From Costus lasius (Eukaryota; Streptophyta; Magnoliopsida; Zingiberales; Costaceae), in NCBI GenBank assembly GCA_027563935.2, contig JANVAS020000203.1, positions 4,960,001 to 5,024,000 of the forward strand: a stretch of DNA of 64,000 nt. Reading direction: 5' to 3'. Each line of letters opens with the position of its first letter. The stretch's first letter is position 1. A program made the translations under genes and the position numbers. Shown piece by piece: positions 22,401-33,300 of the stretch. The notes beneath the pieces are model-generated. The model was given only the letters and a program-made list of their open reading frames with translations, had not been told where the DNA came from and ran no database searches.

Positions 22401-23292
22401 GTACATTTGAACAAATGTGAACTCCACATGCAGTGTCCAACACCCATGATATAGAAGAAGAAAACATGACCTCAGTCACGAATATACCTGAGCCAGAAGC
22501 GATGCTTCCCCTCTTATCTCCTTGGAGCGCTTTACAGTCCTTTTTCCAGTGACCCAGCTGGCCACAGTGGAAACACCTGTATTCCTTGGACCGCTTCACC
22601 TTTTGCTTCAGAGCCTTGCTGTAGCTCTTGACAGTGGCCTTGCCCTTCTTCCCCTTCTTCTTGTTCCTGGAAGGAACCATTAAGACAGAGGTCGAAGGCT
22701 TACCCTTCAGAGTCTCCTCAGTGGTCAAGAGCATATTCAGCAGCTCTGCCGGAGTACAATCGATTTTGTTCATATTAAAATTAATAATGAACGCGTCGAA
22801 TGAAGGCGGGAGAGACTGCAGAATAATGTCCACAGCAAGCTCCTGGTTGATGGTATGCCCCAGTTTCTCTAGAGCCTCCTTGTGCCCAATCATCTTGAGC
22901 ACGTGAGCTCCCACTGGGCTCCCTTCAGCCAGTTTGCTCTGAAAGAAGAGCTTCGTCAAATTGTAGCGCTCAGTCCTTGCCTGTGCAGCATACAGCATCT
23001 TGAGGTTCGCTATAATCTCTATAGCCGACATGTCCTCATGCTGACGCTGCAGCGGTGGCGTCATAGACGCTAGCATCAGGCAAGCGACATCAATGCTATC
23101 ATTGACGTGCTTTTCATAGGCTTCCCGAACCGCCCTTGCGGCGTTCGGAGCGGGCTGCGGCGGTATCGCCGTCTCGAGGACATACAGTTTCCTCTCTGCC
23201 TTAAGAACGATCTTAAGGTGTCCAAACCAGTCAGAGAAGTTCGGCCCAGCAAACTTCTCCCTTTCCAGTAGGGATCGCACATTGAAGTTCAT
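19411..23292 (-). CDS. Intact Copia gag-pol polyprotein of copy A (1,293 aa)
   Basis: One frame encodes capsid and enzymes for reverse transcription and integration. Domains in order: Gag (1 to about 270) with zinc knuckle CFHCGQLGHWKKDC at 240-253; aspartic protease with LDTACG at 285-290 (active Asp 286, in D-T-A rather than the usual D-T/S-G); integrase with an HHCC finger and catalytic Asp 481, Asp near 503 and Glu 580 (in NGVSERRNR); RT with KWIFKKK and YVDD at 967-970 (bases 20383-20394); RNase H with Asp 1140, Glu near 1178 and Asp 1219, ending ADPLTKPLAQQKH. Length and order fit Ty1/copia, where RT lies after integrase. The ATG at 23292 aligns with those of C and B. The integrase resembles Tork/Angela-type elements, but the lineage is inferred. 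It is the only copy here without a break. Confidence 0.96.
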   Translation of the reverse strand: MNFNVRSLLEREKFAGPNFSDWFGHLKIVLKAERKLYVLETAIPPQPAPNAARAVREAYEKHVNDSIDVACLMLASMTPPLQRQHEDMSAIEIIANLKMLYAAQARTERYNLTKLFFQSKLAEGSPVGAHVLKMIGHKEALEKLGHTINQELAVDIILQSLPPSFDAFIINFNMNKIDCTPAELLNMLLTTEETLKGKPSTSVLMVPSRNKKKGKKGKATVKSYSKALKQKVKRSKEYRCFHCGQLGHWKKDCKALQGDKRGSIASGSGIFVTEVMFSSSISWVLDTACGVHICSNVQELKRRRQVGQHEVDLRVGNGARVAAVAVGDYFISLPSGIVLELDNCYFVPSITKNIISIPALVRKGFSFECNISKCVLSLDNIVYATGSISNGLFMLDMECSIQQIDIKKAKYADDSTLLWHSRLGHINEKRIKRLHDNGLLGSFSYKEIDTCKACLMGKMTKSPFPHKGQRASGLLDLIHSDVCGPFSKHARGGYQYFITFTDDFSRYGYVYLMRHKSESFDKFKEFKNEVQNQLGRNIKALRSDRGGEYLSHTFTDYLKECGIISQLTPPGTPQWNGVSERRNRTLLDMVRSMMSQATLPYSFWGFALETAAKVLNRVPSKAVSKTPYELWYGKQPSLTFIRIWGCEAYVKKLASGKLESRSDKCIFVGYPKETKGYYFYDPKENKVFVARTAIFLEKEFLLQEASGREIKLDENPEEGQSDQAELDEPEPVEQVIEQPEAQISREPRRSGRIRRQPERYDGVYIIDHDEPLTYADAVSGPESARWLEAMRAEMDSMSDNQVWDLVDPPPGVIPIGCKWIFKKKIDMDGNVVTYKGRLVAKGFKQIYGIDYDETFSPVAMFKSIRILFAIAAYYDYEIWQMDVKTAFLNGNLDEDVYMTQPEGFTNPADRHKICKLKKSIYGLKQASRSWNIRFDESVTEFGFIKNEDDPCVYKRFSGSVITFLVLYVDDILIIGNDIPEMHAVKAWLRKCFQMKDLGEAAYVLGVKIYRDRSKRLLGLCQSTYIDKVLERFHLENSKRGYLPVRHGLNLSKSQCPQTQTEKDEMDNTPYASAIGSIMYAMLCTRPDVAYGLSVTSRFQGNPGMAHWIAVKNILKYLRRTKDMFLIYGGQEELSIEGYTDTSFQSDQDDFRSQSGYVFSFNGGAVVWKSFKQSTVADSTTEAEYVAASEASKEAVWIRKFVRELGVVPSSADPLVIFCDNTGAIAQAKEPRSHQKSKHIQRRFHLIREIIDRGEIKICKVHTDDNLADPLTKPLAQQKHEKHCNNMGLRFLNH

Positions 23293-25099
23293 GGTGTTCG
23301 TTGCTGCAGGTATCTACAACAATGCAAGAACAGCAAGGTCAGTATCAATGTATAAGAATCAATCAGGACTTAAGAAAGATTCTTTTTCTCACTATTTTAT
23401 CTGGCTGAAAAATCCAGTAAAACAGCCCGAAAGAGTAGAACTCTTTTAGTGAGATGGGATCCAGATTTCATACTTGGTCTCCGCGTCCCGCTCAGGCGAG
23501 ATAAGATGCACAGAGAGTACAAGCACTAATCTCTGGTAGGCTGTCCCAGCCAATCGCCAACCCGTGCGATTCCCCTTCATCCGGGCAATCCAGCAGACTG
23601 TGCCAACTGAGTTGGTACAACACAGTCTCTGACCCCACAGATGGCTGCCTCCATGTGCTACCATATGCGCCACATATGTAGCCTACACGGTCAAGCTGAC
23701 CCGACCTACTCCCTGGACCACCATGTGCTATGCTGAGCAACGAGAAGGGATAAATCCCTACTCTGTAACACACAGGTGTAGTCCCGCACCGTCTGAAGAT
23801 AGATGGACGTGCCCACTGAGTGGGTACAACACGGCTCCAACGATAATCAGAACAGTGAGGTTTCGCGTCAGAAGGCTTACGAGCTTGATATTTGATCGTT
23901 GGATTTTAACGGTCTTTTATCTTCTTCACTATCATGCAATTCCTATGGTGATAGCAGAAGATAAACTAATCATGCAATTCTAATATTTAAACAATAAAAG
24001 AAAGCATGAATCTTATGTGGTAAAAGCCCATAGCCCTAGTGAGACCTTAACTTAAATTAAGTCTTCACTTGCTCTTCATGGGTCTTTAGCTGCTCATCTG
24101 GCCCAAACCAGGGCCCAAGCGCCATCTGCAGCATAGGTGCGCCCACCAGGAATATGCGCCTGGTCCTAGGGTCGATCCCTAGACCTCCCACCTGGTCCAG
24201 CCACTGCTGCATGCGCCTCTGCCAAGTGTGCTCTGTGCTCTTGTCTAATTAAATTACAAATTTAACTATCTAGACAAGATTGACACGCAGGTCAATTTCA
24301 CATTATAAATTAATTAAACTGTGATTCGCAGATCACAAAAATAAAAATTAATTTACAATTAACTCCCAGGCACGCAGGCCCCAGCACAGCACACATTAAT
24401 AACGGGCAGCCCACATAAGAAGAAATAAACAAGCATATGCAACAACCAACATGTGATCCACTCATGAAAAATTAAATTTCGAAAACCCCTTGGGATCAAT
24501 TTTAATTTTCCTTATTCGCCCTACTACCTTACAATGGTCCATTACTAGGGATCCACTCATCAGACCCAGTCAGATCCACTGCCCTTTCATGCACCAAGTC
24601 CTAACTGACTTGAGTTGACCATAAGGTCAACTATGCATGCGCCAGGGCTGAACAACCACAATGAGGTCTGGCAAGCGGGTGTGACCCCGGGCCTAACTCA
24701 TGTGTGTTCATTAGTTGTCTCAATCAGACATCGCTACACACCTGTCTGCAGTCGACCTATAGCCACCTCAGGCTTGCGCCAAGGTGCTATCTGGTCGACC
24801 CATTCAGGCTGTCAGATAGTCTGATCAGACTGGTTGGATCTTGACTAGACTGAGATTTCAACCCTAATAACCCATCTAAGGGTTTACAGTAGGTGCCTTA
24901 AATCTAAGGTTATACGCGCATGTGATATAAGTTTTTGAGAAAAACATACAAAAACAAGCGCCAAGAACATGCGCCAAGGTTTGAATGTAACATGATATAT
25001 TTTTCGCATGGAACATCTAATATGCGCATGTTATAGATCTAAGCATACTTATACATGGATCACAAAGTTTTAAGCAATCATAGAAACATGCAAACAATG
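23293..25099 (-). other. Leader (5' UTR) of copy A
   Basis: About 1.8 kb between primer site and gag ATG with no convincing frame. In the sense strand it holds three small hairpins: CCCAC-TCA-GTGGG (23812-23824), CCAAC-TCA-GTTGG (23603-23615) and CTCGC-CTGA-GCGGG (23487-23500). Confidence 0.85.
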
Positions 25100-25111
25100 G
25101 CTCTGATACCA
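25100..25111 (-). other. Initiator-Met tRNA primer site of A
   Basis: Sense TGGTATCAGAGC, complementary to the 3' end of initiator Met tRNA, two bases (AT) inside the 5' LTR. Confidence 0.92.
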
Positions 25112-25113
25112 AT

Positions 25114-26786
25114 TGAAAGAACCCCTAAATAAGGGGGGCGAAACCCTAGATAGGCGCATGTAATTTTTAAAGCAACGGAAAGGAGGGTTTCTAGGACCTT
25201 TGATGCATGTATTATTATCAACTTAAAAACCGATTGCACAAGAGATAAAATCATACCATTGCCATCGGTTTGATGGTGTCTTAGAATCAAAGACGCAAGT
25301 GCCTCTTCTCCTTAGATGACGCACACAATGAGAAGGCGACTACTTCCTTGGCGACTTTGTGCTAGCAAATCTTCAAGGAGTCCTTCGTATGGGAAATGAG
25401 AGAGAGCTTGCTTGTTTTTCTTCTCGACTCTTCAAGGCGTGAAGAATAATGATCAACACGAGAGGAGGCGACGAGAATAGAGAGGAGGCCACACGATATG
25501 CGCTCCACACAAGACATGGAGACGTGGTTGCTAAAAATAGCCAACCTCACTCTTTCATGCGATCATGTGTTCATGCATTTAACCAATCGCATTTTCCTCT
25601 CTTCTTTGAATTGAACCAAGCGCTCATCCATGAGCCGGTTCACTTAAGTTTGATTCAATAACCAAATAAACCAAGCAATCAGTCCAGACCACAATAAACA
25701 CTTAAGTTCTTGATCTGACCGTCAATCTCTCGATGCTCCTGATCTGACCGATCTAGCATCCAATCTCTCGATCAAAGCTTACCGATCTCAAGCCCTAATC
25801 AATCAAACATGATTAGACCAGATCTCACTTACAATCAGAGATTAAATCCCTTTAAACTGAACCCGAACAATTCAGTCCACACGATCTGACTTAAGTAAGC
25901 CATATCATCAAATTGTGCGACCCTGAGGGTTTCCTCTAAATGTCGGTAACGATAATTCTCATTATCACGATCAGTGAGGGGTATCTAGCAACACATCACT
26001 GTCTCCCGATATAAAGGAAAGAGTCTTCCAAGACTACACCCAAACCATAGCACAAGTGTGAATCAATTCACAAGGCATGCATATTTCCTTTGCCACTGGA
26101 TGTTCTTATTGGACAAGCCTGTCAAGCTTGTAACTCCAATTTGATGTGCATGATTAGATCAGATGAACACAGTCACCTGGGTATGGCCATACACTTTCTC
26201 AATCATCTCATCCAGGGGGCCCCTTTAGAACATCACACTCCTTAAACAAGGAGACGGCAATCCTATGTCTATCACTAGTGCCCTAACCTGATTCAAGCTC
26301 ACCATCCAAGATAGTCTATAATCATTATGTTTCAAATGATATTGAACTACCTCAAAACAATGGCAATCATCATTTAGATAACACAAGTGATCTCAAGTCA
26401 GAGGAAATGTGCCACTTGTCACATTCAAGGAATATTCACATTGTGACAAACAATTGAACATCCTAGTAGGGTCTGTCCAGTACATCCAATGTACCCATGA
26501 GTCTACATCTTATTCCATGCTCGAAGCATCCTATAAGATTAGAACACATATTAGTCTTGACCATATCAAGGCTGTCTCATGTTCACCAAGATATATCGAC
26601 TAAGGACATAATTGCATGTCAGCCCAGCTGAACAGCTTTGAGACATTATTCAGAAGAACATATATTGCAGCAGACAATGTAACTAACTGAATAACAACCA
26701 TGCCTTTATAAACATAACAGTTTATTACATGATACTGATACATTCCCATAGGCCTCAAACATTAGCCTTAAGGGCATACCCCAACA
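25114..26786 (-). repeat. 5' LTR of copy A
   Basis: Appears identical to the 3' LTR at 17718-19390 in all compared stretches. It would hold the promoter; no TATA box can be assigned with confidence. Confidence 0.96.
25951..25966 (-). other. LTR hairpin of A (5' LTR), GAGA loop
   Basis: Same as at 18555-18570. Confidence 0.65.
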
Positions 26787-26994
26787 GCTACCCCATAAGT
26801 ATCTTCTTCAGCCAACAAGGCTGTAGATGAGATGGGTTCAGGAAAAGGCTGCCCAAGGAGACACAGCTTTTCCTCGAGCTTGAGGGCAATCCTCAAGTAT
26901 GGTACCAGTCCTCGAAGTTGGTTCCAACAAACTTCTCCTTCCTCAAGAAGGAACGGAATGACAGTCTGCTATCATTATTGCTTGTGGAAGCCAT
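26787..26994 (-). pseudogene. Element H, gag N-terminus
   Basis: From ATG at 26992-26994 (complement), the frame reads LSFRSFLRKEKFVGTNFEDW and continues LRIALKLEEKL, parallel to VRSLLEREKFAGPNFSDW of family 1 Gag. It is the 5' end of the H gag gene, cut by copy A at its other end, with the rest at 16077-17717. Only about 69 codons remain here and the frame is largely open, but the downstream pieces are ruined. Confidence 0.75.
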
Positions 26995-29039
26995 CTACAA
27001 CAAAGATAAGAGCATATCAGTGTCACAAATCAATCATTTATTCTGGCCTTTTATAAATGATTGTTTCTCACTATTTTATTCGAATCGATAATCCTCAAAA
27101 ATCGATCGAGAAGTCGCCCGACTTCCTTAGTGAGATGGGATCCTCATTTCGTACACGACCTTGCGTCCCACGAGGGTGGGATGTACTGCACATGGTGACG
27201 AATGCTTCTTGAGGTAGGCTCGCCAGCCAATTGCTACTCGGCAATTCCCCTTCCCAAGACCGTTTAGGCACTTTGTGTCCAGCGAGGGCTAGATACAGCA
27301 CAAAGTCCTAACCTCTTGAGGTTGCCTCTAGAAATTTCATCATGTGAACCACCACATATGAAAAATCCTAGTCAAGTCCGACCTGACCGTTATACCCAGG
27401 GCCAACAATTTCCTTGCGAAAGGCGCGTCCAGAGTTTTAACCGAACTAGGGAAATTATTGTCACCACACACCTCCTAAAGATAGATGGGTGTGTCCCACG
27501 AGGGTGGGAAACATTGCACAACACCATTGATCGACAGTTTGACGAGGGTTACGTGTCAAAATGCTAAGTAACGAGACTTGATATGATTTATTGAGGATTT
27601 TTGTGGTCTAAGCACCACGGGCTTTTATCTTATTCTACCAATACAGGCATGCAGTCCTATAGTGGAATAAAACCAAAAAGCAGTAAAGGCATGCTAGAAC
27701 AGAAATAGTAAATATGATGTGATCAAAGCCCAAAACATGGGTAACAAGCCCCTAGACATAGTCCTAGCCACCTAGCACTACCAAGGGCTCTGAGCCATGG
27801 GCTCATGCTAACAAGTCCTTAGCTCATCCCTGAGTGCCCTAAGGGCTCTGCTCCAAGGCCCCGAGGTGCGCCACCTAGGTCTTCAGCTCCATGGGTCAGC
27901 TCGCGAACCCTAAAGGCACCATCCAAGAAAACCCTAGATCCCCTTAGGTTTGGCTAGCCTGAGTCTTCTCCATGAGCTAGCTCACAAACCCTAGGCTCCT
28001 CCTAGGGTTCGGCCAACTCAGATCTCCACCAGGAAGCTAACTCACAAATGCTAGGCTCCTCCTAGGATTCGGCCAAACATCCATGTGCCATCCTCTCTTG
28101 GTATCTCACCTCTTTGCTTGATGCACCACATCCCTTGCAAGGTGCGCAACCTAGAGGTGCGCCCCCTTTGCTTGGATGTGCCATCAAGCGTCCTTGGTGA
28201 TCAATCTCCCTTCATCAGCCCATGAACTTAAGAAGCATCCAACGGACCTTCAAGTTCTTGGTTAATGATAGAAGATCAGCCCCTTTGCAAGCTTGGAGCG
28301 CCAAGCCTCTTCCTCAACCCTTGAACCCCTATGAACCACCTAGGAAAACCTAGGATGCACCATGGTTTGGTTAAGGAATAAGACCAGCCCCCTAAGGTTG
28401 CTTTTCCTTCATCATCAGCCCTTGAACCCATGTATGCGCCACTAGGAGACCTAGAAGCCATGAGGGTTCGGTAGATGATGAAGGTCAGCCCCCTTACTTG
28501 ACTAGGTTGCACCATCACCTTATTCATCCATCATCCCTTAAGTGAACCAATTAGGTAACCCTAGAAGCCACTCAAGGTTAGGTCAAATAAGGGGATGCAC
28601 CACCTTGGGAGGTGAGGTGTGCCAACCCTAACCCTAGCCGCCACCCCCTTAAATGGCCCCTAGGTTTAACCCTAGAAGCCACCCTAGGGTTTGGCTAGGT
28701 CATGGGTTGCGCCACCTTGAGAGATGTGCAATGGAGAAAGAGAGAAATGCCACGATGTCTTGAAAATCTTCAATTTTAAATTACAATACATAATTGAAAA
28801 ACAAAATTGAAAGTCGGCACGCAGGCCTCACATTGATACATCACAGGCATGGCGAATAGGGCTTGACTTTGATCACAACATAAATGCACAAACAGAACTA
28901 CTCATGCGATTCTATATGCTATGAAAAACAACAAGTAATCACTTTTATTTTTCATAAAACCCTTTCAATCAATTTTCAGCGACTCTATATCATCCTTCTA
29001 TGTTGTCTCGCCCCTCTCAGGAGTCTACAAAGGGTAGCC
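26995..29039 (-). other. Leader of element H, with degenerate repeats
   Basis: About 2 kb upstream of the H gag start. Two hairpins with arms CCCAC and GTGGG and loop CCTC (sense) lie at 27495-27508 and 27167-27180, and align with leader hairpins of family 1. From about 27740 to 28740 it has imperfect repeats rich in CCTAGG, including two units of GCTCACAAAYSCTAGGCTCC near 27975 and 28040. GGCACGCAGGCC near 28815 is also found in family 1 leaders. No gene is visible. The H primer site and 5' LTR are not seen; element F interrupts at 29040. Confidence 0.65.
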
Positions 29040-30499
29040 TGATAGTGATCTGCAAGTGTATGGATTTATCGAAGTAATAAAATGATTATCATTCCTAACG
29101 AGGACTACGTAGTTAAGTACTGACTTCTTGACTTGTTCGAATTTAGGCAGAATATTTCGGTGGTCCTTCTAAACTTCTACGCATGGACAAACTTGAAAGC
29201 AGCTTTTAAGAGGTTCAGTTTCTAAAGGATCGGGATTTCATGGGTTCGCCACAATGACAGTTATGCGTCAGTGAAAAGATAACTAAATCAAAGATTTATC
29301 TATCATGAAAAGAACTCTTCCTAAGGTACATATTACCTCCTCTCGGATCGTAATAAGGTATTTAATTAGATTGACTCCCTACTCTCATAATAGTCAAACT
29401 ATTTAAACCCATTAAGTTCTATGAAAAGTCGGCTAAATCCTTCAAGTAAATCTGAACTACTCTCGTGATCAAATTTACAGGTTCAATTGAAATAGGTCAG
29501 ACATTGCGATTCACCTCTCGATCCATCTTGCAACGTCTAGGACGTAAACTTACTTGGCCAGGGTAAATTACGAGATATATGCAATTTCAACTAAATCATG
29601 ATGACAAACTCTTATGAAAATAGTAAAAATATAGATTGATGCATAAAAGTCAGCGGGCTATGCCCAATCATCCCGAAACAGGTATCCACTCGCTCATGAT
29701 ATTAAGGAAATACATGAAGTTTATGATGAACAAGTGAAAACTCATGAAAATCTATAAGAAATTGCTAAAAAAACTATAGAACCGCCTTCTCCTCAATATG
29801 GAGATGAGGAATAGTCAATCAATTGTTGCTTTCAGGCAGAATCTCGCCAGAATATGCTTCAAAATTGAGTTGTTGCCTCTATCGCCGCCGGCCTTTGTCT
29901 TTATCCGGAAAAGCCTCCTAAATCCTCGAAAAATCTTTCCTTTTATAGTTGGACCGGTTTAGAATCCATCAAATAATGGTTCTGTGAAGTTTGGCTCAAA
30001 TCCGGTTTGAATCAGGTGAAAAACTCGTCGGGCAGAAGTTTTTACGGCCCGCGATGCGTTTACGGCTAAGGCCGTAAATGTTTCTGTGTATAATGCTTTC
30101 GGTCACATAAAGTTTCACGGCTCGTGATGGAATTACGGCTTTACCCGTGAAAGTTTCTGTTCATTTCGACACTTAGCCGATTTTCATCTCTCGCTCAATG
30201 TCGCTTTTATGGCTGAATCCATAATTATGGCCAAGGCCATAATTATCTCGTTTTTCACTGTTTTCACCCCAAATTTGACGTGTAGGCTCGCGATCTTCTT
30301 GGGAATCATGCTTTGGGTTCAAATCCCTCGAAATCCTTCATTTTTATGCCATTTTACCTATATTTTCATTAAAACACATAAAAGTAAAGATTCCGTGCAA
30401 AGTAAGATAAAAACACTAAAATTAGCACAAAATCATGCAGATAAGCCCGAAATATGATCTAAAACATAGGTGAAAACATGGTGTAAATGCAACGCATCA
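29040..30499 (-). repeat. 3' LTR of element F
   Basis: 1,460 bp with TG...CA ends, bordered by the pre-LTR motif. Left flank TAGCC. Holds TTACGG/CCGTAA motifs at about 30030-30150. The partner LTR is not in the window, so the boundaries rest on ends and context only. Confidence 0.65.
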
Positions 30500-32271
30500 A
30501 AAATCCTAGACTTAAAATTTTGCTTGTCCTCAAGCACTACATCGATATGTATAAAGAATGTAAAGATACGAAATTCTCATTTGTTTTTGCCGTCAATAAA
30601 GTTCTTAGTCTACGTTTCAGGTAAACAATTCTTCAGAACTCAAATTACTTAAGAGATATCATAGTAAAAATAAATCGTCAAGAGTTTACAATCCAAGAAA
30701 GATAAAATTTGCAAGTCATGTTATAATGTTTATTCAACACATATTAAGCAATCAAATACTTTCAGGTCTAATAAATCTGCCCTAATCAATAGATAAATTA
30801 TTTCAAGTCATTTGGTGAAACTATAGACAGGAGATTTTTTTGTGCAATTTGGTCTTTAAACCGTCATGAACCATAACATTGTTTAAAGTATACCACAGAG
30901 CAGTACAATGTAACTCATGGTCCCAATCTTAAATCAAAGGAATTTTCCACACAGCCTTCAGCTTTCTCTTTCTTATTTTTATTGACTTCAACTCAAGTCT
31001 TCGGTACCACTACTAATTTTTTGCTGTGCCAAGTAGAGGAGTCTCTCTCTTCTCTTTTTTTTTCAATCAAATCAAAAGCCGATCAGTGTCAAATCATAAT
31101 CTCATAAAAGCAAAATCCCTAGTTAAATAGATGAATCACCAAATTTCTATCCATAAAAGCAAAATCTATTTAATCAATGGAAGATAGAGTTAAAGTATAA
31201 ATTCAATATGCACATGTCGTTTAAACACACAACAATTCGTGTACAAACTTTATCAATGCCAGAATCGATTTTACTCAACAATTTAAGTCCACATGAATTC
31301 TCAAAAATTTTCCAAGTCATCGAAATTGAAATACCTAAAAGGCTTTCTAAGTTTAAAATCAAGGGTAAAACAAATTTGATTATTCCTTAACAATCATAAA
31401 TATTCAAAATTCATATATATAAAGTTTTGAAGAAAAAGAAATATATGAAGGACACCCTAGACTTAAATTGTTGCATATACTTAAATATTCAACCAAGTCA
31501 TGATGAATTTCAGAAAAATTTTTGCAAGAGTCCCCTTTGTATTTGTTGGCGAAACCCTATTCAGTTATATCAAAAGCATCAAATATAGCTCAGAAAAATC
31601 CAAAAAATATACCAAATCGAAGATAGTCAAGTTTTACATGGTAATCAACCTTCAGAGTTCAAATACCGTCTAGTTTTATCAATTAAAACACAGTTTACCA
31701 TTTCAAGCTACTATTCACCTCAAAATCACTCAAAATGCATAAACTCATCAACTCAGCATCTAAAATCATCACATAACATACTAGACACATCATGGTTACC
31801 AAATATATGCAAAACCATGACTTCCAGGTTGGGTTCAGCAACCTAAGGTCCAATACCGTCTAATATATACAATATCAAATCAAATATCAGATATCATCTA
31901 GAAATACCAAAATGAATCACATAATATGCCAATACAACGCACACACACAAATAAATCACAAAATAGCTGTGTGTGGTCGCATCGACAACGAGTCTACTAG
32001 ATCCTGTGCATAGATGAGATAATTGTGAGATCCCATGTATAGTATCAAATAATAATCTGAGACTGCATAAAAATGAAGTATAATACTCACAAAATCATCA
32101 GTCCATCTAGGTATTCTCGGAGTCCTCCTCCTCGTCTCTGGCATGTCTATTCGATGATGATGATGGTAAACGACGCCGTAATAGCTCCTCTATTGCGCAT
32201 AAAGAGTCGAGCACTGTCAACTGTCCCTGCTCAAGACGCGATATGTCGTCGCGCATCCTCCTCTGCTCGGC
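30500..32271 (-). other. 3' noncoding internal region of element F
   Basis: AT-rich, with no convincing frame. It contains the block at 30985-31047 related to the direct repeat of E (sense GAGACTCCTCTACTTGGCAC then GGTACC and GACTTGAG). Confidence 0.6.
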
Positions 32272-33295
32272 TCACATCTGCTCTAGTGATGGATCCGATC
32301 GTGCTGAAGTGGATGGTCTGGCAAATGTAGACGGTCGATCAGTGGCTGATGGCCCGACGAGAGGAATATGCTCTATAGATCTCGGCGGTGATGGAGGTGA
32401 AGCTACCTCTCTAGGACCTCCCCCAAGTGTGGGATCCACGATCCAGTTCTGCTGAACACAAACCATAGTACGGTTCATGTTCGGCAGCCTCATGGTAATA
32501 TCTGTGTGCCTGAACATAAGATGGTACAAGCTCCCAAGCCTCGTAATCATCTTAATGGCAACACATGTGTCCATATCAAGTCTAGGATTACCCTTTGCCT
32601 CATTCAACCCCGAGGGGTCAACACCGTGGGCAAGGGCAATCGTAGTAACCATACCTCCCATCACAAGGACTCCTCTCCGAGCTCTAGCAGCTTTCTGAAT
32701 CTGCTTCATCTGAAAAAATAAAGTGCTAACTCTGAAACCTCTCAGCATGGCCCATAGAAAAAATAGCTATGTAGACCTGACCATGCCGTCGCTCTCTGCC
32801 CATCCAAAAATGGTGTATGCCAGTACTTGGTGTAGATATCTAAAAACTGGGCTAGACAAATGTATGGCCCTGGCGGTCCTAGGGTCAAATCCCTGCTCAC
32901 TAGTGATCTCCTGCCAAAAAGTCCTCTCTGAAAACTCACAAATGCAGTGTCTGGTCACGTCTGAGGGAATCCAAAAATATGACCCAACTGGTCCAAAGTA
33001 AGTACATGCTCCCGGTTCCCCAACCGGAATGACATCCTCCCTGGGCCTCCGTCATCATGGTTCCTCAGTGTAATCTGAACAGTACTGAAGAACTCCAAGG
33101 TCAGCTATACATAGGTGGAGTGTCTCTGATGATAGAAATCCTGCCACCCTATGTTCGCGAACATCCACTGGACGTCATCGAACAATCCTAGGGACTGCAG
33201 TACCTGGTCGTCCCAATACCGGATGCTAATCACTCCTCGGGTGGACAGGGCTTGGTACCTCCTCTCGACCTCTCTACCCCTATGAAGGATCTGAC
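32272..33295 (-). pseudogene. Gag-like domain of element F (C-terminal part)
   Basis: The minus strand reads, across several stops and frame changes, ISIRYWDDQVLQSLGLFDDV, MFANIGWQDFYHQR, LTLEFFSTVQITLR and LGNREHVLTLDQLGHIFGFP, then a 158-codon frame (32272-32748) with RPSTFARPSTSARS near its end. The LGNREHVLTLDQL-IFGF pattern matches Gag-like proteins of plant Athila/Tat elements, often labelled putative plant transposon protein. The usual role is particle assembly; no zinc knuckle is visible. Stops near 33110 (TAG) and 32950 show it is not translatable as a whole. Copy B separates it from its N-terminus with the GTGGG duplication. Confidence 0.65.
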
Positions 33296-33300
33296 GTGGG

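Larger units (their letters stand above)
17718..26786 (-). mobile_element. Full-length family 1 Copia copy A, TSD GCTAC
   Basis: A 9,069-bp element with two 1,673-bp LTRs (17718-19390 and 25114-26786), and GCTAC at 17713-17717 and 26787-26791. LTR ends are TG...CA. Stretches compared between the two LTRs are identical, with the same length and matching translations at an offset of 7,396. The single gag-pol frame is intact. It is therefore recent and may still be able to move. It sits in the gag region of the dead element H. Confidence 0.97.
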
